A DNA stretch of 64,000 bases from an uncultured Rhodobiaceae bacterium (GCA_937907245.1 CALCUM010000003.1:62001-126000), one strand, 5' to 3'. Counted from the stretch's first letter, positions 38,394-51,820 are shown. Notes: generated by a model not told the origin, from the sequence alone. Translations and numbers: made by a program.

Positions 38394-39584
38394 CTACTCA
38401 ATAATTGCTGATACGACGCCGGCGCCCACTGTGCGGCCACCTTCACGGATAGCGAAGCGCAGCTTCTCTTCCATGGCGACCGGAACAATAAGCTCCACTT
38501 CCATCTCAACATTATCACCAGGCATAACCATTTCCGTACCCGATGGCAGGCTGCAAACGCCCGTTACATCGGTGGTGCGGAAGTAAAACTGTGGACGATA
38601 GTTGGTAAAAAACGGGGTGTGACGACCGCCCTCTTCCTTCGTCAGAATGTAAGCTTCTGCCTTAAATTTCGTGTGTGGAGTAATCGAACCCGGCTTGCAA
38701 AGAACCTGACCGCGTTCCACTTCTTCGCGCTTCGTACCCCGAAGAAGAACACCCACATTGTCACCAGCTTCACCGCTATCCAGCAGCTTGCGGAACATTT
38801 CAACACCTGTGCAAGTCGTCAGGGCTGTATCTTTAATGCCAACAATCTCAATCTCGTCGCCAACATTAACAATACCGCGCTCAACGCGACCCGTAACAAC
38901 CGTACCGCGACCCGAAATCGAGAACACATCCTCGATAGGTAGCAAGAAGGCTTGGTCTTTTGGACGATCTGGCTGTGGAATATAAGCATCCACTTCCGCC
39001 ATCAAAGCCATAATCGCTTCTTTGCCAATCGCATCATCACGACCTTCAAGAGCCGCCAATGCCGAACCTTTAACGATTGGAATATCGTCGCCAGGGAACT
39101 CGTAAGACGTCAGAAGTTCACGAACTTCCATCTCAACAAGCTCAAGCAACTCATCATCGTCAACTTGGTCAACTTTGTTCAAGAAAACAACAAGCGCTGG
39201 AACACCAACTTGGCGAGCCAACAAAATGTGCTCGCGAGTTTGTGGCATAGGTCCGTCAGCTGCGTTCACAACCAAAATCGCGCCGTCCATTTGCGCAGCA
39301 CCCGTGATCATGTTCTTCACATAATCAGCGTGACCTGGGCAATCAACGTGCGCGTAGTGACGCGCTTCCGTCTCATACTCAACGTGAGCTGTCGAAATTG
39401 TAATGCCACGAGCTTTTTCTTCCGGCGCTTTATCAATGTCAGCGTAATCAGAAAATTCAGCTCCACCAACCTCAGCCAATACTTTCGTAATCGCCGCTGT
39501 AAGGGTCGTCTTGCCGTGGTCAACGTGACCAATCGTGCCAATGTTACAATGCGGTTTTGTCCGCTCAAACTTTTCCTTCGACAT
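38394..39584 (-). CDS. tuf: Elongation factor Tu, copy 1
   Basis: EF-Tu (396 residues) brings aminoacyl-tRNA to the ribosome. G1 is GHVDHGKT at 19-26, G3 DCPGH near 81-85, G4 NKVD near 136-139. Domains 2 and 3 follow to SAIIE at the end. Gene, strand and order rpsL-rpsG-fusA-tuf are classical str. The protein is identical to the copy at 54807-55997, and the DNA also appears identical from 7 bp around the stop up to the start codon. Confidence 0.99.
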   Translation of the reverse strand: MSKEKFERTKPHCNIGTIGHVDHGKTTLTAAITKVLAEVGGAEFSDYADIDKAPEEKARGITISTAHVEYETEARHYAHVDCPGHADYVKNMITGAAQMDGAILVVNAADGPMPQTREHILLARQVGVPALVVFLNKVDQVDDDELLELVEMEVRELLTSYEFPGDDIPIVKGSALAALEGRDDAIGKEAIMALMAEVDAYIPQPDRPKDQAFLLPIEDVFSISGRGTVVTGRVERGIVNVGDEIEIVGIKDTALTTCTGVEMFRKLLDSGEAGDNVGVLLRGTKREEVERGQVLCKPGSITPHTKFKAEAYILTKEEGGRHTPFFTNYRPQFYFRTTDVTGVCSLPSGTEMVMPGDNVEMEVELIVPVAMEEKLRFAIREGGRTVGAGVVSAIIE

Positions 39585-39617
39585 ATTATCTCTCCGTCGA
39601 TGTGCCCAAAAGGGCGG

Positions 39618-41693
39618 TTAGGCCATTTTCGCGATGACTTCGTCAGACACCGCCTGAGGTACTTGTTCATAATGATCAAATACCATGGAATATTGTGCAC
39701 GGCCCTGAGTCATGGACCGCAATGTATTTACATAACCAAACATGTTGGCCAGAGGCACGAGCGCCGAAATAACCGAGGCGTTACCGCGAGCTTCCGTACC
39801 GCGAACCGTGCCGCGACGACTGCTCAAATCACCGATAACGTCACCCATGTGGTCATCCGGGGTAACCACTTCAACCAACATCATTGGCTCAAGCAACTTG
39901 GCACCGGCATCTTGCGAGGCTTCGCGGAAAGCAGCCCGAGCTGCAATCTCAAAAGCCATCACACTCGAGTCAACATCATGGTAAGCGCCGTCGTTCAATG
40001 TGACCCGGAAGTCAATCATTGGGAAGCCTGCCAAGACGCCGTTCTCGCGAACGCTCTCGATACCTTTTTCAACGCCAGGGATATATTCTTTCGGAATAGA
40101 CCCACCAACGATTTTATTGGTAAATTCATAACCACCACCTGGCTCCATTGGAGAGATGGTCATTTTCACGCGCGCAAATTGACCCGAACCACCCGACTGT
40201 TTCTTGTGGGTGTAATCGACATCTGTTTCTTTGGTGAAAGTCTCGCGATACGCAACCTGTGGGGCACCTACGTTGGCTTCTACCTGAAACTCGCGCTTCA
40301 TGCGGTCGACAATAATGTCGAGATGCAATTCGCCCATACCGGCAATCACGGTTTGGCCACTTTCTTCGTCTGATTTTACACGGAAAGACGGATCTTCCTG
40401 TGCCAGACGGCTTAGTGCCAGACCCATTTTCTCTTGGTCGCCTTTGGTTTTCGGCTCAACGGCGACTTCAATCACTGGCTCAGGGAATTCCATACGTTCC
40501 AAAATAACAGGCTTGTCTGTCGCGCTGAGCGTATCGCCTGTTGTGGTGTCTTTCATGCCTACGAGCGCAACAATGTCGCCAGCGTAAGCTTCTTTGATTT
40601 CTTCGCGAGAGTTCGCATGCATTTGCAACATACGACCTATGCGCTCACGCTTGTCTTTTACGGTGTTGATAACCGTCGCGCCGCTTTCCAATTTACCGGA
40701 ATAAACCCGAGCAAATGTCAGCGAGCCCACGAATGGGTCATTGGCGATTTTAAAGGCAAGCATCGACAAAGGCTCATCATCCGAGCTTCTGCGAACCACT
40801 TCCTCTTCTGTCTTGGCATCGATACCCTGAATAGCAGGCACATCGAGCGGCGACGGCATGTAATCCACAACCGCGTCTAGCAAAGGCTGAACGCCTTTGT
40901 TTTTAAACGCTGTGCCGTTCAACACAGGCACAAACTTTTGGTCAATCGTACCCTTGCGGATAAGACGATTAAGCGTCGCTTCATCTGGCTCTGTACCTTC
41001 CAGATAAGCTTCCATGACCTCATCATCCAGCTCAACAACCATCTCAACCAGCATCGAGCGATACTCAGCAGCCTGGGCTTTAAGGTCGTCCCGAATGTCG
41101 AAATAATCATATTCCGCGCCGAGATCTTCGTTTTTCCAAAGAACCTCTTTCATGCGGATAAGGTCGATAAGACCCTCATATTCTGCTTCCGCGCCAATCG
41201 GCAATTGCACAACCAAAGCGTTGGCGCCGAGGCGATCTTTAATCATATCTACGCAACGAAAGAAGTCTGCGCCCATGCGATCCATTTTATTCACGAAACA
41301 CATGCGAGGCACAGAATACTTATCGGCCTGACGCCAAACTGTTTCCGATTGCGGCTCCACACCTGCCACCGAGTCAAACACAGCAACCGCACCATCGAGA
41401 ACACGAAGCGAGCGCTCCACTTCAATGGTGAAATCTACGTGACCTGGGGTGTCAATGATGTTGATACGCTTGTCGTTCCAGAAGCAAGTCGTCGCAGCCG
41501 ACGTAATGGTAATGCCGCGCTCTTGCTCTTGCTCCATCCAGTCCATAGTGGCTGCGCCATCATGCACTTCACCAATTTTATAGCTCACGCCCGTGTAATA
41601 CAGAATGCGCTCTGTGGTGGTCGTCTTACCCGCATCAATATGGGCCATGATGCCGATATTACGGTAATCTTTAAGTTCTGTCTGACGTGCCAT
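39618..41693 (-). CDS. fusA: Elongation factor G
   Basis: EF-G (691 residues), the translocation GTPase. G1 [10 protein letters not shown] is at 17-26, [21 protein letters not shown] covers G3, and [10 protein letters not shown] holds G4. [10 protein letters not shown] and [15 protein letters not shown] lie in domains IV-V. Length is normal. It follows rpsG by 22 bp and precedes tuf1 by 33 bp. Confidence 0.99.
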   Translation of the reverse strand: MARQTELKDYRNIGIMAHIDAGKTTTTERILYYTGVSYKIGEVHDGAATMDWMEQEQERGITITSAATTCFWNDKRINIIDTPGHVDFTIEVERSLRVLDGAVAVFDSVAGVEPQSETVWRQADKYSVPRMCFVNKMDRMGADFFRCVDMIKDRLGANALVVQLPIGAEAEYEGLIDLIRMKEVLWKNEDLGAEYDYFDIRDDLKAQAAEYRSMLVEMVVELDDEVMEAYLEGTEPDEATLNRLIRKGTIDQKFVPVLNGTAFKNKGVQPLLDAVVDYMPSPLDVPAIQGIDAKTEEEVVRRSSDDEPLSMLAFKIANDPFVGSLTFARVYSGKLESGATVINTVKDKRERIGRMLQMHANSREEIKEAYAGDIVALVGMKDTTTGDTLSATDKPVILERMEFPEPVIEVAVEPKTKGDQEKMGLALSRLAQEDPSFRVKSDEESGQTVIAGMGELHLDIIVDRMKREFQVEANVGAPQVAYRETFTKETDVDYTHKKQSGGSGQFARVKMTISPMEPGGGYEFTNKIVGGSIPKEYIPGVEKGIESVRENGVLAGFPMIDFRVTLNDGAYHDVDSSVMAFEIAARAAFREASQDAGAKLLEPMMLVEVVTPDDHMGDVIGDLSSRRGTVRGTEARGNASVISALVPLANMFGYVNTLRSMTQGRAQYSMVFDHYEQVPQAVSDEVIAKMA

Positions 41694-41715
41694 TGGAAAA
41701 ACCCTCTAAGTCCTA

Positions 41716-42186
41716 CTACCAGCGATAATGCGAGAAGGCACGGTTGGCTTCTGCCATCCGGTGCGTATCTTCGCGTTTCTTAACCGCGGAGCCACGTGAA
41801 TTAACAGCATCCATCAGTTCGCCAGAAAGACGATCCACCATGGTGTTTTCACCACGGCTACGAGCGGCCGTAATCAACCAACGAATGGCCAAGGCTTGCT
41901 TGCGTTCTGTGCGAACTTCAACGGGTACCTGATAGGTAGCCCCACCGACACGGCGCGAACGCACCTCAACGGCTGGCATAATGTTTTCAAGAGCCTCATG
42001 GAATACAGCAACTGGCTCACGGCTCAGTTTGGCTTCAATCGCATCCAGAGCCCCATAAAGAATGGTCTCTGCAGTGGATTTTTTACCATGCTGCATAAGC
42101 GAGTTCATAAATTTAGACAGAACCTCATCGCCAAATTTGGCGTCGGGAATTACCTGGCGTTTTTCTGCGCGGTGACGACGTGACAT
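41716..42186 (-). CDS. rpsG: 30S ribosomal protein S7
   Basis: S7 (156 residues), which organises the 3' domain of 16S rRNA and represses str in E. coli. [20 protein letters not shown] and [20 protein letters not shown] are conserved. It lies 11 bp after rpsL. Confidence 0.98.
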   Translation of the reverse strand: MSRRHRAEKRQVIPDAKFGDEVLSKFMNSLMQHGKKSTAETILYGALDAIEAKLSREPVAVFHEALENIMPAVEVRSRRVGGATYQVPVEVRTERKQALAIRWLITAARSRGENTMVDRLSGELMDAVNSRGSAVKKREDTHRMAEANRAFSHYRW

Positions 42187-42197
42187 GAAACAGCTCC

Positions 42198-42569
42198 CTA
42201 CTTCGGACGCTTAGCGCCGTATTTCGAACGACGCTGCTTACGATCTTTAACGCCCTGGGTATCCAGAACGCCGCGAATAATGTGGTAACGAACACCCGGC
42301 AAGTCTTTTACGCGACCGCCGCGGATCATTACAACCGAGTGTTCTTGAAGGTTGTGACCCTCACCCGGAATGTAACTAGTGACTTCATAGCCGCTGGTCA
42401 AACGCACACGAGCCACCTTACGAAGCGCCGAGTTCGGCTTCTTCGGTGTGGTTGTGTAAACGCGAGTACAAACACCACGGCGCTGCGGGCACTGTTCCAT
42501 GGCCGGCACCTTGTTGCGGTTTTCTACTTTTTTCCGCGGCTTGCGGATAAGCTGATTAATCGTGGGCAT
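42198..42569 (-). CDS. rpsL: 30S ribosomal protein S12
   Basis: S12 (123 residues), a decoding-centre protein. The true start is ATG 42569 ([14 protein letters not shown]) with GGGAG 5 nt upstream; a 20-residue upstream extension is leader. Lys43 (in TPKKPNS) and Lys88 with Asp89 (in [12 protein letters not shown]) are the unmutated streptomycin-sensitive residues. First gene of the str segment, with a leader of about 260 nt. Confidence 0.98.
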   Translation of the reverse strand: MPTINQLIRKPRKKVENRNKVPAMEQCPQRRGVCTRVYTTTPKKPNSALRKVARVRLTSGYEVTSYIPGEGHNLQEHSVVMIRGGRVKDLPGVRYHIIRGVLDTQGVKDRKQRRSKYGAKRPK

Positions 42570-42834
42570 AATGCTCCCAATCTTCAAACACAAACAGGTC
42601 AAAACGAGAGCCCACATATCCTTTGCCAAATGACAAAGCGTAAGCTCTCAAGACCTATCCGCCGTCAACCCACTTCGGGGCCTCCAGCGAGTTAAGCAGA
42701 GGATCCGGCCTTTTGAGCAGGATCATGCGTCCAAATTTTTTACTTCAGATACTCAACAGCGTTTAGGTCTTAAAAGTGACGGGGTGAGCCCCGAAACAGC
42801 TGCAAACCTACAGTCCTGTTACCAAAGTGAACTC
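42570..42834 (-). promoter_or_regulatory. Long 5' leader of rpsL
   Basis: About 260 nt of untranslated leader between the str promoter and the rpsL ATG, with no ORF of note. Small GC-rich stems are visible, for example GGGGCTCACCCC near 42780-42792. I find no match to a riboswitch. Together with the promoter and the rpoC terminator it accounts for the 413-bp gap between rpsL and rpoC. Confidence 0.5.
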
Positions 42835-42863
42835 TTGATACGGGAATCACGGCCAAGGGTCAA
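42835..42863 (-). promoter_or_regulatory. Sigma70-type promoter for the str segment
   Basis: On the minus strand TTGACC (42858-42863) is followed after exactly 17 bp by TATCAA (42835-42840). The -35 box fits the strong alphaproteobacterial consensus and the -10 matches four of six. It lies directly after the rpoC terminator, as expected for a fresh start of rpsL-rpsG-fusA-tuf. Confidence 0.7.
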
Positions 42864-42897
42864 GCCCTGAATCGCTGGTTTTCGCCCAACGCAAAAG

Positions 42898-42936
42898 AAA
42901 AATGCCGACCCCCAATAAAGGAGACCGGCATTTTTT
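42898..42936 (-). terminator. Rho-independent terminator after rpoC
   Basis: An imperfect hairpin with outer arms AAAATGCCG and CGGCATTTT (42899-42907, 42926-42934), closed by CCCC/GG pairing around an AATAAA loop, and T-runs on both sides. It lies 46 bp downstream of the rpoC stop. Confidence 0.85.
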
Positions 42937-42982
42937 ACAATTTATCTATTTAAATCAGATGGTTAATATATTTTAACCTTGG

Positions 42983-45900
42983 CTAAATAGCGGTGTCCGC
43001 AAGGGGCTCATCTGGCAATTCTGGTGCCGGACGCGCGGCTTCTAGCGCCGCATCGCGGGCCGCAGCCTCGCCTTTCAAGCGTTGCATCAGCCCTCCTGTA
43101 CCCGCAGGTATCAAACGACCCACAATCACGTTCTCTTTCAGACCCACAAGCTCATCGTATTTGCCGTTGATGGCAGCTTCGGTAAGCACACGCGTGGTTT
43201 CTTGGAACGAGGCGGCTGAGATAAAGGAGCGCGTTTGCAGCGATGCCTTGGTAATACCCAGCAAAATAGGCACGCCCGTTGGCGGTGTTTTGCCTTCGGC
43301 CAGAACCCGTTCGACTTCCGCTTCAAACTCAAGCTTATCGATATGCTCTTCTTTCAAGAAGGCACTGTCACCCGTGACTTGCACTTCGATTTTCTGCAGC
43401 ATCTGACGAACAATAACCTCAATGTGCTTATCATTGATGGTCACGCCCTGCAGACGATACACGTCTTGAATTTCGTTGATCAAGTAATTGGCCAGCTCTT
43501 CGACGCCCGAGATTGCAAGAATGTCATGCGGAGCTGGGTGACCATCGATGAGATATTCGCCCTTCTCGATGACATCGCCCTCTTGAACCGACAAATGCTT
43601 GGCTTTTGGTACGAGATATTCAACTGGCTCCAGATCCGCTTCTTCCGAACGAATGATGATGCGACGCTTGTTTTTGAAATCGCGGCCAAACTCAACCTTA
43701 CCGGTAATCTCCGCAATAATCGCGTGGTCTTTCGGACGACGAGCTTCGAAAAGCTCGGCAACACGAGGCAGACCGCCGGTGATATCACTTGTGGAGGCAC
43801 CTTCGGTTGGAATACGAGCCAAAATGTCACCCGCATGCACGGTGGCGCCAGAGTCTACCGACAAAATCGCACCCGCCGCTAGAATGAAGCGAGCTTCATT
43901 GCCGTTCGACAAGGTTTTGATAACGCCTTTATCATCTTTCACGACCATGGCTGGTTTCAAATCAGAGCCACGTGCGCCCATTGAGCTGTCAGTGATGACG
44001 CGCTGGCTGATGCCTGTCGCTTCATCCGTGGTTTCGGTAACCGAAACCCCTTCGACCAGGTCTTCAAAGCTTACGACACCATCCAATTCGGTAAGAATTG
44101 GAATGGCATAAGGCTCCCATTCTGCCAGACGATCGCCACGGCTAACATCTTGGCCCTCTTCGACGCGCAGACGCGAGCCATAGGCCAATTTGTGAGCGGC
44201 ACGTTCCAGACCATTTCCATCGACGATTTTCACCATCACGTTACGGCTCATCACAACTGGACGTCCGCTACTGTCTTTCACGATATTGGCATTTTCCAAC
44301 TGAACTTTACCGTCGGCATTGGCCTCAATGAACGATTGGTCAACCACTTGCGCCGTACCCCCAATGTGGAAGGTACGCATGGTAAGCTGTGTGCCCGGCT
44401 CGCCAATAGACTGAGCCGCAATAACGCCAACCGCTTCGCCAATGTTTACCGGCGTACCGCGCGCTAGGTCACGACCGTAGCACTTGGCACAAACGCCAGT
44501 TTTGGTTTCACAAGTCAACACAGAGCGCACTTTGATGTTTACCAGATTGGCTTCTTCAATCGGCTCCATATGTTCTTCCGAAATCAGCTCGCCCGCTTTG
44601 ACAATAACGGTGTCAGTAGCTGGATTAACCACATCCGCAACCGGCGTACGACCCAGCACACGCTCAGAAAGCGACGTAATCACCTCACCCGCATCCACCA
44701 CAGCCGCGACGGTAATACCATCGGTTGTGCCGCAATCAACTTCATTGATGATGCAGTCTTGCGCCACATCGACCAGACGACGGGTCAGGTAACCCGAGTT
44801 GGCTGTTTTCAGAGCGGTATCGGCAAGGCCTTTGCGGGCCCCGTGAGTGGAGTTAAAGTATTCGAGAACCGACAGGCCTTCTTTAAAGTTCGAGATAATC
44901 GGTGTTTCGATAATCTCGCCAGAAGGTTTCGCCATCAGACCGCGCATACCCGCCAACTGCTTCATTTGAGCAGGCGAACCACGCGCACCTGAATGCGACA
45001 TCATGTAAATCGAGTTAATGAATGTGTCATCATCCGAGTCGGCTGGATCGACGGTGGAAATTTTGCCCATCATCGCGTCCGCAACCTTCTCGGTGCAACG
45101 AGCCCACGCATCCACCACTTTGTTATATTTCTCGCCTTGGGTAATCAGGCCATCAATATATTGCTGCTCGTATTCTTTCGCCAGCGTTGTGGTTTCTTCG
45201 ATAAGAGCAATCTTGTCTTCCGGAATAACCATGTCGTCTTTACCAAACGAAATGCCAGCTTTACAAGCCTGACGGAAGCCTACTTTCATGATGTGATCGC
45301 AAAAGATAACCGTGTCTTTCTGACCGCAATGGCGGTAGACGACGTCGATAACCCGACTGATTTCTTTCTTGGTCATCAACTTATTGATGGTGTCGAAAGT
45401 CAGCTTCGAGTTCTTCGGCAGTTCTTGGCCCAGCATATAACGACCAGCTGTCGTATCGACCACGCGGTCTACCAACTCACCAGCTTCGTTCATTTCTGAA
45501 ATACGGGCTTTGATTTTCGTATGGATAGAAATCGCACGAGCGTCTAGCGCCATCTCAAGTTCGGCCATATCGCCAATCAACATGCCTTCGCCAGGCAGAT
45601 TGTCGCGTTGCAGCGTCATGTAATACAGACCCAAAACGATATCTTGCGACGGCACAATAATCGGCTGACCACTGGCTGGATGCAAAATATTATTGGTCGA
45701 CATCATCAAGACGCGAGCTTCCAACTGAGCTTCCAGGGAAAGCGGCACGTGAACAGCCATTTGGTCCCCGTCAAAGTCGGCGTTAAACGCGGCGCAAACC
45801 AACGGGTGCAATTGAATGGCTTTGCCTTCAATCAGCGTTGGTTCAAAAGCCTGCACGCCCAAACGGTGAAGCGTTGGCGCGCGGTTAAGCATGACTGGAT

Positions 45901-47161
45901 GCTCGCGAATAACCTCATCGAGGATATCCCAAACTTCCGGACGCTCTTTTTCCACCATCTTCTTCGACTGCTTCACAGTAGAAGACAGACCTTTGGCTTC
46001 GAGGCGCGAATAAATGAACGGTTTGAACAATTCCAAAGCCATTTTCTTCGGCAGTCCACACTGATGCAATTTCAGCTCTGGACCCACAACGATAACCGAA
46101 CGACCTGAGTAATCGACACGCTTGCCGAGCAAGTTCTGACGGAAACGGCCTTGCTTGCCTTTCAGCATGTCTGACAAAGATTTCAACGGACGCTTATTGC
46201 CGCCCGTAATCACCCGACCGCGACGGCCGTTATCAAACAAAGCATCGACCGATTCTTGCAGCATGCGTTTTTCGTTACGCACGATGATATCTGGCGCGCG
46301 CAGCTCAATCAGTCGTTTCAGACGATTGTTACGGTTAATCACACGGCGATATAAGTCGTTCAAATCGGAGGTCGCAAAACGACCACCATCCAGCGGCACC
46401 AAGGGGCGCAGCTCTGGCGGGATGACGGGAACAATGTTTAAAATCATCCACTCTGGACGGCTGCCCGAGCGCAAGAAGGCTTCAACCACTTTCAAGCGTT
46501 TGGCCAATTTCTTTGGCTTCAGCTCCGTTGTCGCTTCGGCAATGCCGACGCGCAATTCATCGCGCAGCTCTTCTAAGTCTAGGTCTTCCAGCATGGCGCG
46601 AACCGCTTCGGCGCCGATACCGGCTACAAAAGTGTCTTCGCCATATTCGTCTTGAGCGTCGAAATATTCTTCTTCGGTCAGCAATTGACCGCGCTCGAGA
46701 GCGGATAGCATTGGGTCAAGAACGATGAAGTTTTCGAAATAAAGCACACGCTCCAAATCTTTCAACGTCATATCCAAAAGCAGGCCGATACGGCTTGGCA
46801 GCGATTTCAAGAACCAAATGTGAGCCACTGGTGCAGCCAGCTCAATGTGGCCCATACGTTCGCGACGCACTTTGGTAAGCGTGACTTCAACACCGCATTT
46901 TTCGCAGATAACGCCTTTAAACTTCATCCGCTTGTATTTACCGCACAGGCATTCGTAATCCTTAATCGGACCAAAAATACGGGCGCAGAAAAGACCATCG
47001 CGTTCTGGCTTAAAAGTCCGGTAATTAATCGTCTCCGGCTTTTTAATCTCCCCGAAAGACCAAGACAGGATTTTCTCCGGGCTTGCAATCGAGATGCGAA
47101 TTTGATCGAAGGCCTGTTGATTGGCCTGCGGATTGAAAATATTCATGACCTCATGGTTCAT
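42983..47161 (-). CDS. rpoC: RNA polymerase beta' subunit
   Basis: RpoC (1392 residues). The N-terminal zinc ribbon uses Cys71, 73, 86 and 89. The catalytic loop NADFDGD at 460-466 carries the three Mg-binding Asp residues. Later conserved regions include the bridge helix and trigger loop ([21 protein letters not shown], here in two blocks near 720-740) and the second zinc site with [22 protein letters not shown] lies 7 nt before the first ATG. It follows rpoB by 33 bp. Confidence 0.99.
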   Translation of the reverse strand: MNHEVMNIFNPQANQQAFDQIRISIASPEKILSWSFGEIKKPETINYRTFKPERDGLFCARIFGPIKDYECLCGKYKRMKFKGVICEKCGVEVTLTKVRRERMGHIELAAPVAHIWFLKSLPSRIGLLLDMTLKDLERVLYFENFIVLDPMLSALERGQLLTEEEYFDAQDEYGEDTFVAGIGAEAVRAMLEDLDLEELRDELRVGIAEATTELKPKKLAKRLKVVEAFLRSGSRPEWMILNIVPVIPPELRPLVPLDGGRFATSDLNDLYRRVINRNNRLKRLIELRAPDIIVRNEKRMLQESVDALFDNGRRGRVITGGNKRPLKSLSDMLKGKQGRFRQNLLGKRVDYSGRSVIVVGPELKLHQCGLPKKMALELFKPFIYSRLEAKGLSSTVKQSKKMVEKERPEVWDILDEVIREHPVMLNRAPTLHRLGVQAFEPTLIEGKAIQLHPLVCAAFNADFDGDQMAVHVPLSLEAQLEARVLMMSTNNILHPASGQPIIVPSQDIVLGLYYMTLQRDNLPGEGMLIGDMAELEMALDARAISIHTKIKARISEMNEAGELVDRVVDTTAGRYMLGQELPKNSKLTFDTINKLMTKKEISRVIDVVYRHCGQKDTVIFCDHIMKVGFRQACKAGISFGKDDMVIPEDKIALIEETTTLAKEYEQQYIDGLITQGEKYNKVVDAWARCTEKVADAMMGKISTVDPADSDDDTFINSIYMMSHSGARGSPAQMKQLAGMRGLMAKPSGEIIETPIISNFKEGLSVLEYFNSTHGARKGLADTALKTANSGYLTRRLVDVAQDCIINEVDCGTTDGITVAAVVDAGEVITSLSERVLGRTPVADVVNPATDTVIVKAGELISEEHMEPIEEANLVNIKVRSVLTCETKTGVCAKCYGRDLARGTPVNIGEAVGVIAAQSIGEPGTQLTMRTFHIGGTAQVVDQSFIEANADGKVQLENANIVKDSSGRPVVMSRNVMVKIVDGNGLERAAHKLAYGSRLRVEEGQDVSRGDRLAEWEPYAIPILTELDGVVSFEDLVEGVSVTETTDEATGISQRVITDSSMGARGSDLKPAMVVKDDKGVIKTLSNGNEARFILAAGAILSVDSGATVHAGDILARIPTEGASTSDITGGLPRVAELFEARRPKDHAIIAEITGKVEFGRDFKNKRRIIIRSEEADLEPVEYLVPKAKHLSVQEGDVIEKGEYLIDGHPAPHDILAISGVEELANYLINEIQDVYRLQGVTINDKHIEVIVRQMLQKIEVQVTGDSAFLKEEHIDKLEFEAEVERVLAEGKTPPTGVPILLGITKASLQTRSFISAASFQETTRVLTEAAINGKYDELVGLKENVIVGRLIPAGTGGLMQRLKGEAAARDAALEAARPAPELPDEPLADTAI

Positions 47162-47194
47162 CGGTCGTCTCCTGAATAGGCAGCTTGCACTGCT

Positions 47195-50100
47195 TTAACC
47201 CTGATTATCTTTGTTGCTCTCAGTCAATTCGACATTGAGGCCCAAAGAACGGATTTCTTTTACCAACACATTGAAACTCTCGGGAATACCCGCTTCAAAT
47301 GTATCATCACCCTTAACGATAGCTTCGTAAACTTTCGTACGACCCGCCACATCATCCGACTTCACAGTCAGCATTTCTTGTAGCGTATAAGCCGCCCCGT
47401 AAGCTTCCAGAGCCCAAACTTCCATCTCGCCGAAACGCTGGCCACCAAATTGGGCTTTACCACCCAATGGTTGTTGCGTAACCAGACTATACGGGCCGAT
47501 AGAACGAGCATGAATTTTGTCGTCTACCAAGTGATGCAGTTTCAGCATGTAAATGTAACCGACCGTCACTTTACGATCGAAAGGCTCGCCTGTACGTCCA
47601 TCATATAATTGCGACTGACCAGAGCCCTCGATGCCTGCCTTATTGAGCATCTCGACAATATCTGCATCCACCGCGCCATCAAATACCGGCGTTGCCATAG
47701 GCACACCGCGACGCAAGGTCTGGCTCATCTCAATGACTTCGCCATCGGATAGTTTCGAAACCGCTGGGTCATTGGAATAAACACTTTTCAGCGTTTCTTT
47801 CACAATTTCCACATTGCCTTCGCGTTCATACACCGTCAGCGCGTCGTTAATTTGGCGACCCAGACCGGCACAAGCCCAGCCCAAATGAGTTTCCAAAATC
47901 TGACCCACGTTCATCCGACTTGGCACACCCAATGGGTTGAGAACAACATCTACTTGGGTTCCATCCTCGAGATACGGCATGTCTTCTACTGGCAAAATGC
48001 GACTGATAACCCCTTTGTTACCGTGACGACCGGCCATTTTATCACCCGGCTGAAGCTTGCGCTTCACGGCAACATAGACTTTGATCATCTTCATAACGCC
48101 AGGTGGCAACTCATCGCCGCGCTGTAGTTTGTCGACTTTGTCTTCAAAGCGCGCTTCCAAATCACCCTTGGCTTCGTCAAACTGCTTCTTCATCATTTCG
48201 ACTTCGGCCATAGCCCCATCGTTTTTGAGAGCAATCTGCCACCAGTTTTGGCGTGGCAAGTCTTCCAACATGCCTTGCGTGATTTTCGCATCCGCACCCA
48301 CACCCTTTGGCCCACTGGCGGCTTGCTTGCCTACCAATTGGTTTTCCAAACGAGAGTAGATGTTGCGTTCCAGAATGGCCAATTCGTCATCCCGGTCTTT
48401 TGCGAGCGCTTCAATCTCTTCGCGTTCAATCGCCAAAGCACGTTCATCTTTATCGATACCGTGGCGGTTAAACACACGCACTTCCACAACCGTGCCGGAC
48501 GTGCCAGGCGGTAGTTTTAGCGAGGTATCGCGAACATCAGAGGCTTTCTCCCCGAAGATGGCACGCAGAAGTTTTTCTTCTGGGGTCATCGGGCTTTCGC
48601 CTTTTGGCGTAATTTTGCCACAAAGGATATCGCCTGGGTTTACTTCCGCCCCAATGTAGACGATGCCAGCTTCGTCGAGGTTGCCAAGGGCTTCCTCACC
48701 GACGTTTGGAATGTCACGGGTAATCTCTTCTGGGCCCAATTTCGTGTCCCGCGCCATCACTTCAAATTCTTCGATGTGAATGGAGGTAAACACGTCATCG
48801 CGCACAATGCGTTCGGAAATCAGGATCGAATCCTCAAAGTTGTAACCATTCCATGGCATGAAGGCCACGCGGACGTTACGTCCCAAGGCCAATTCACCCA
48901 ATTCCGTGGATGGGCCATCGGCCACAACATCGCCAAGCTCTACGCGGTCGCCAACACGAACCAACGGGCGTTGGTTGATGCAGGTTGACTGGTTCGAGCG
49001 TTGGAATTTACGCAAGTTATAGATATCCACGCCAGATTTCGACGCGTCCGTTTCCTCGGTTGCTCGAATAACGATACGTGTCGCATCGACTTGGTCAACG
49101 ACACCGGCACGACGTGCCGAAATGGCAGCGCCACTATCGCGAGCCACAACTTCTTCCATGCCCGTGCCAACCAATGGCGCATCTGCTTGCAGCAGCGGCA
49201 CCGCTTGACGTTGCATGTTCGAGCCCATGAGCGCACGGTTCGCATCATCGTTTTCGAGGAATGGAATCAACGCTGCCGCAACAGACACAATCTGTTTTGG
49301 AGACACGTCTAATAGATCGACCATATCTGGCGTCACCATTTCAAAGTCCCCTGCCACGCGGCAGTTGATGAGCTCGTCGCCGAGATCGCCATTTTCTTCG
49401 ATTTTAATATTCGCCTGCGCCACACGGAAGCGAGCTTCCTCCATAGCCGACAAATAAATCACTTCACTGGTCACTTTACCGTTTTCAACACGGCGATAAG
49501 GGCTCTCAATGAAACCATATTTATTCACCCGCGCGAAAGTGGCCAACGAGTTAATCAGACCAATGTTTGGCCCCTCTGGCGTTTCAATCGGGCAGATACG
49601 ACCGTAATGGGTTGGATGCACATCGCGCACCTCAAAGCCCGCACGTTCGCGCGTCAGACCACCCGGGCCAAGCGCCGATAGACGGCGTTTGTGGGTAATC
49701 TCGGACAACGGATTGGTTTGGTCCATAAATTGAGACAATTGGCTGGAGCCAAAGAATTCCCGAACCGAAGCCGAAACTGGCTTGGCGTTAATCAGGTCTT
49801 GCGGCATCACCGTATCAATATCGATAGAGCTCATACGCTCTTTAATGGCACGCTCCATGCGCAGCAGGCCAATGCGATATTGGTTTTCCATCAATTCGCC
49901 AACCGAGCGAACGCGGCGGTTGCCGAGGTTATCAATATCATCAATCTCGCCACGACCGTCGCGCAGACCCACGAGTGTTTTTACCACACCAACAATGTCT
50001 TCTTTGCGCAGCACACGAACATCGTCCGGGCACTCTTGGTTCAAGCGAATGTTCATTTTCACCCGCCCCACAGCCGACAGATCATAGCGTTCGCTATCAA

Positions 50101-51292
50101 AGAACAGACCGTCGAACAGCGCTTGCGCCGTTTCTGGGGTCGGTGGCTCACCTGGGCGCATTACACGATAGATTTCTTCTAGCGCGGACAATTTGTCGGT
50201 CGACTTATCCGCCACCAAAGTATTGCGGATGAACGGGCCTTTGTTGACCGGATCAATATCCAAAACTTTAATATCGGTATAGCCAAGCTCTAGCAATTCT
50301 GGCAGCAGCTCTTCGGTAATTTCATCACCAGCTTCCGCAAAAATCTCGCCTGTATCGGTGCTGACCAACTCATCCGCCAAGAAACGGCCAATAAGCTCAT
50401 CGTCCGAAACGCGCAAGTTAGACAGGCCTTCTTCGGCCAGCAATTTGGCTTTGCGAGGCGAGATCTTCTGACCCGCTTCGACAACCACTTTGCCTGTTTT
50501 GGCATCAATCAAATCGAATATCGGCTTGCTGCCTTTACGCGCTTCCGCGTCATAGGCGGTAATCCAACCATCGGAATCTCGCGTGTAGGCCACTTTGCCA
50601 TAGAACATGTCGAGAATTTCGTCGGAAGCATACCCAAGCGCATGCAAAAGGCCCGTGGCCGGCAATTTGCGGCGACGGTCAATACGAACATGCAAGATAT
50701 CTTTGGCATCAAACTCAAAGTCGAGCCACGAGCCACGATAAGGAATTACGCGCGCAGCAAACAACAATTTGCCCGATACGTGCGTTTTACCTTTGTCATG
50801 GTCAAAGAAAACGCCAGGGCTACGGTGCATTTGTGAAACAATCACGCGTTCCGTGCCATTGACCACAAAAGTGCCATTATCTGTCATGAAAGGCAGGTCG
50901 CCCATATAGACTTCTTGCTCTTTAATGTCTTTGACGGATTTGGCTCCGGTTTCTTCGTCGATATCAAAAACCACGAGACGGAGCGTCACTTTCAGCGGAG
51001 CGGCATACGTCATACCGCGCTGTTGGCACTCTTCTACGTCATATTTTGGTTTTTCGAAATCATAAGAGACAAATTCCAGCATCGAGGAGCCAGAGAAGTC
51101 TGCGATTGGAAATACGGATTTGAAAACAGATTGTAGCCCCTCTTCGAGACGGCCCCCATCTGCAGCCAGAACTTGTAAGAACTGGTCATAAGAATATTTT
51201 TGAACCTCGATTAGGTTCGGCATTTCCACAACCTGTGGAATGCGCCCAAATGAGCGACGGATACGTTTGCGACCTGCGTAAGCTTGCGACAT
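47195..51292 (-). CDS. rpoB: RNA polymerase beta subunit
   Basis: RpoB (1365 residues). The rifampicin region (about 517-547) reads [19 protein letters not shown], with Asp524, His534 and Ser539 as in sensitive enzymes. [20 protein letters not shown] follows, and [13 protein letters not shown] near the C-terminal third binds the active centre. The C-terminal [20 protein letters not shown] contacts beta'. GAGGT precedes the ATG. The 156-bp gap from rplL contains an attenuator-like hairpin. Confidence 0.99.
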   Translation of the reverse strand: MSQAYAGRKRIRRSFGRIPQVVEMPNLIEVQKYSYDQFLQVLAADGGRLEEGLQSVFKSVFPIADFSGSSMLEFVSYDFEKPKYDVEECQQRGMTYAAPLKVTLRLVVFDIDEETGAKSVKDIKEQEVYMGDLPFMTDNGTFVVNGTERVIVSQMHRSPGVFFDHDKGKTHVSGKLLFAARVIPYRGSWLDFEFDAKDILHVRIDRRRKLPATGLLHALGYASDEILDMFYGKVAYTRDSDGWITAYDAEARKGSKPIFDLIDAKTGKVVVEAGQKISPRKAKLLAEEGLSNLRVSDDELIGRFLADELVSTDTGEIFAEAGDEITEELLPELLELGYTDIKVLDIDPVNKGPFIRNTLVADKSTDKLSALEEIYRVMRPGEPPTPETAQALFDGLFFDSERYDLSAVGRVKMNIRLNQECPDDVRVLRKEDIVGVVKTLVGLRDGRGEIDDIDNLGNRRVRSVGELMENQYRIGLLRMERAIKERMSSIDIDTVMPQDLINAKPVSASVREFFGSSQLSQFMDQTNPLSEITHKRRLSALGPGGLTRERAGFEVRDVHPTHYGRICPIETPEGPNIGLINSLATFARVNKYGFIESPYRRVENGKVTSEVIYLSAMEEARFRVAQANIKIEENGDLGDELINCRVAGDFEMVTPDMVDLLDVSPKQIVSVAAALIPFLENDDANRALMGSNMQRQAVPLLQADAPLVGTGMEEVVARDSGAAISARRAGVVDQVDATRIVIRATEETDASKSGVDIYNLRKFQRSNQSTCINQRPLVRVGDRVELGDVVADGPSTELGELALGRNVRVAFMPWNGYNFEDSILISERIVRDDVFTSIHIEEFEVMARDTKLGPEEITRDIPNVGEEALGNLDEAGIVYIGAEVNPGDILCGKITPKGESPMTPEEKLLRAIFGEKASDVRDTSLKLPPGTSGTVVEVRVFNRHGIDKDERALAIEREEIEALAKDRDDELAILERNIYSRLENQLVGKQAASGPKGVGADAKITQGMLEDLPRQNWWQIALKNDGAMAEVEMMKKQFDEAKGDLEARFEDKVDKLQRGDELPPGVMKMIKVYVAVKRKLQPGDKMAGRHGNKGVISRILPVEDMPYLEDGTQVDVVLNPLGVPSRMNVGQILETHLGWACAGLGRQINDALTVYEREGNVEIVKETLKSVYSNDPAVSKLSDGEVIEMSQTLRRGVPMATPVFDGAVDADIVEMLNKAGIEGSGQSQLYDGRTGEPFDRKVTVGYIYMLKLHHLVDDKIHARSIGPYSLVTQQPLGGKAQFGGQRFGEMEVWALEAYGAAYTLQEMLTVKSDDVAGRTKVYEAIVKGDDTFEAGIPESFNVLVKEIRSLGLNVELTESNKDNQG

Positions 51293-51400
51293 TAAGCTAC
51301 CTCACTGTTATCCCATGCGGGCTAGGTTTCCCTAAAACTCGGGTTTTTCCCGAAAACATGCCAACACCCCGCGGTTTGAAGACATGTGCCATAAAGGCAA

Positions 51401-51433
51401 TAGAAGGGAGCCGAGGACACGCCCCAGCTCCCT
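51401..51433 (-). terminator. Attenuator-like hairpin between rplL and rpoB
   Basis: The minus strand pairs AGGGAGC (51427-51433) with GCTCCCT (51405-51411) across a 15-nt loop, followed by TCTATTG rather than a solid T-run. A weak terminator here would lower rpoBC relative to rplL, as the E. coli rplL-rpoB attenuator does. Confidence 0.6.
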
Positions 51434-51448
51434 CAAATTGGCAGTCGA

Positions 51449-51820
51449 TTACTTGAGTTCGACTGTAGCGCCAACAGCTTCGAGCTTTTCTTTAAGCTCA
51501 TTCGCTTCGGCTGTAGGTGCGTCTTCTTTAATGTCGCTCGGTACACCTTCCACCATTTCTTTAGCTTCTTTCAAGCCAAGGCCGGTGATGGCACGAACTT
51601 CTTTAATCACATTAATTTTCTGGTCGCCAGCAGCTGTCAGAACAACTGTGAAGCTGTCTTTAGCTTCGGCAGCGCCTGCATCAGCAGCCGGAGCGGCGGC
51701 AGCAGCAGCAGGTGCAGCAGCAGAAACGCCCCATTTTTCTTCCAGAAGGGTTGCAAGCTCAGCCGCTTCCATAACGGTCAAGCTAGATAGGTCTTCGGCA
51801 ATTTTGTTAATATCAGCCAT
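51449..51820 (-). CDS. rplL: 50S ribosomal protein L7/L12
   Basis: L7/L12 (123 residues), the multicopy stalk protein that recruits translation GTPases. An N-terminal dimerisation region (about 1-33) is followed by an Ala-rich hinge (about 34-52) and the C-terminal domain with [20 protein letters not shown] near 70-89. It follows rplJ by 41 bp. Confidence 0.98.
   Translation of the reverse strand: MADINKIAEDLSSLTVMEAAELATLLEEKWGVSAAAPAAAAAAPAADAGAAEAKDSFTVVLTAAGDQKINVIKEVRAITGLGLKEAKEMVEGVPSDIKEDAPTAEANELKEKLEAVGATVELK

Noticed and set aside
38952-40373. Plus-strand ORF of 473 codons opposite tuf1 and fusA, and similar long plus-strand ORFs opposite rplB (35417-36616) and tuf2
   Set aside because: They are antisense to highly conserved genes whose codon bias keeps the opposite frame open; the encoded products have odd composition and no recognisable domain, and have no proper start site.
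49180-49760. Rifampicin or streptomycin resistance alleles in rpoB or rpsL
   Set aside because: The rifampicin region (Asp524, His534, Ser539) and S12 Lys43/Lys88 all read as the normal sensitive residues.
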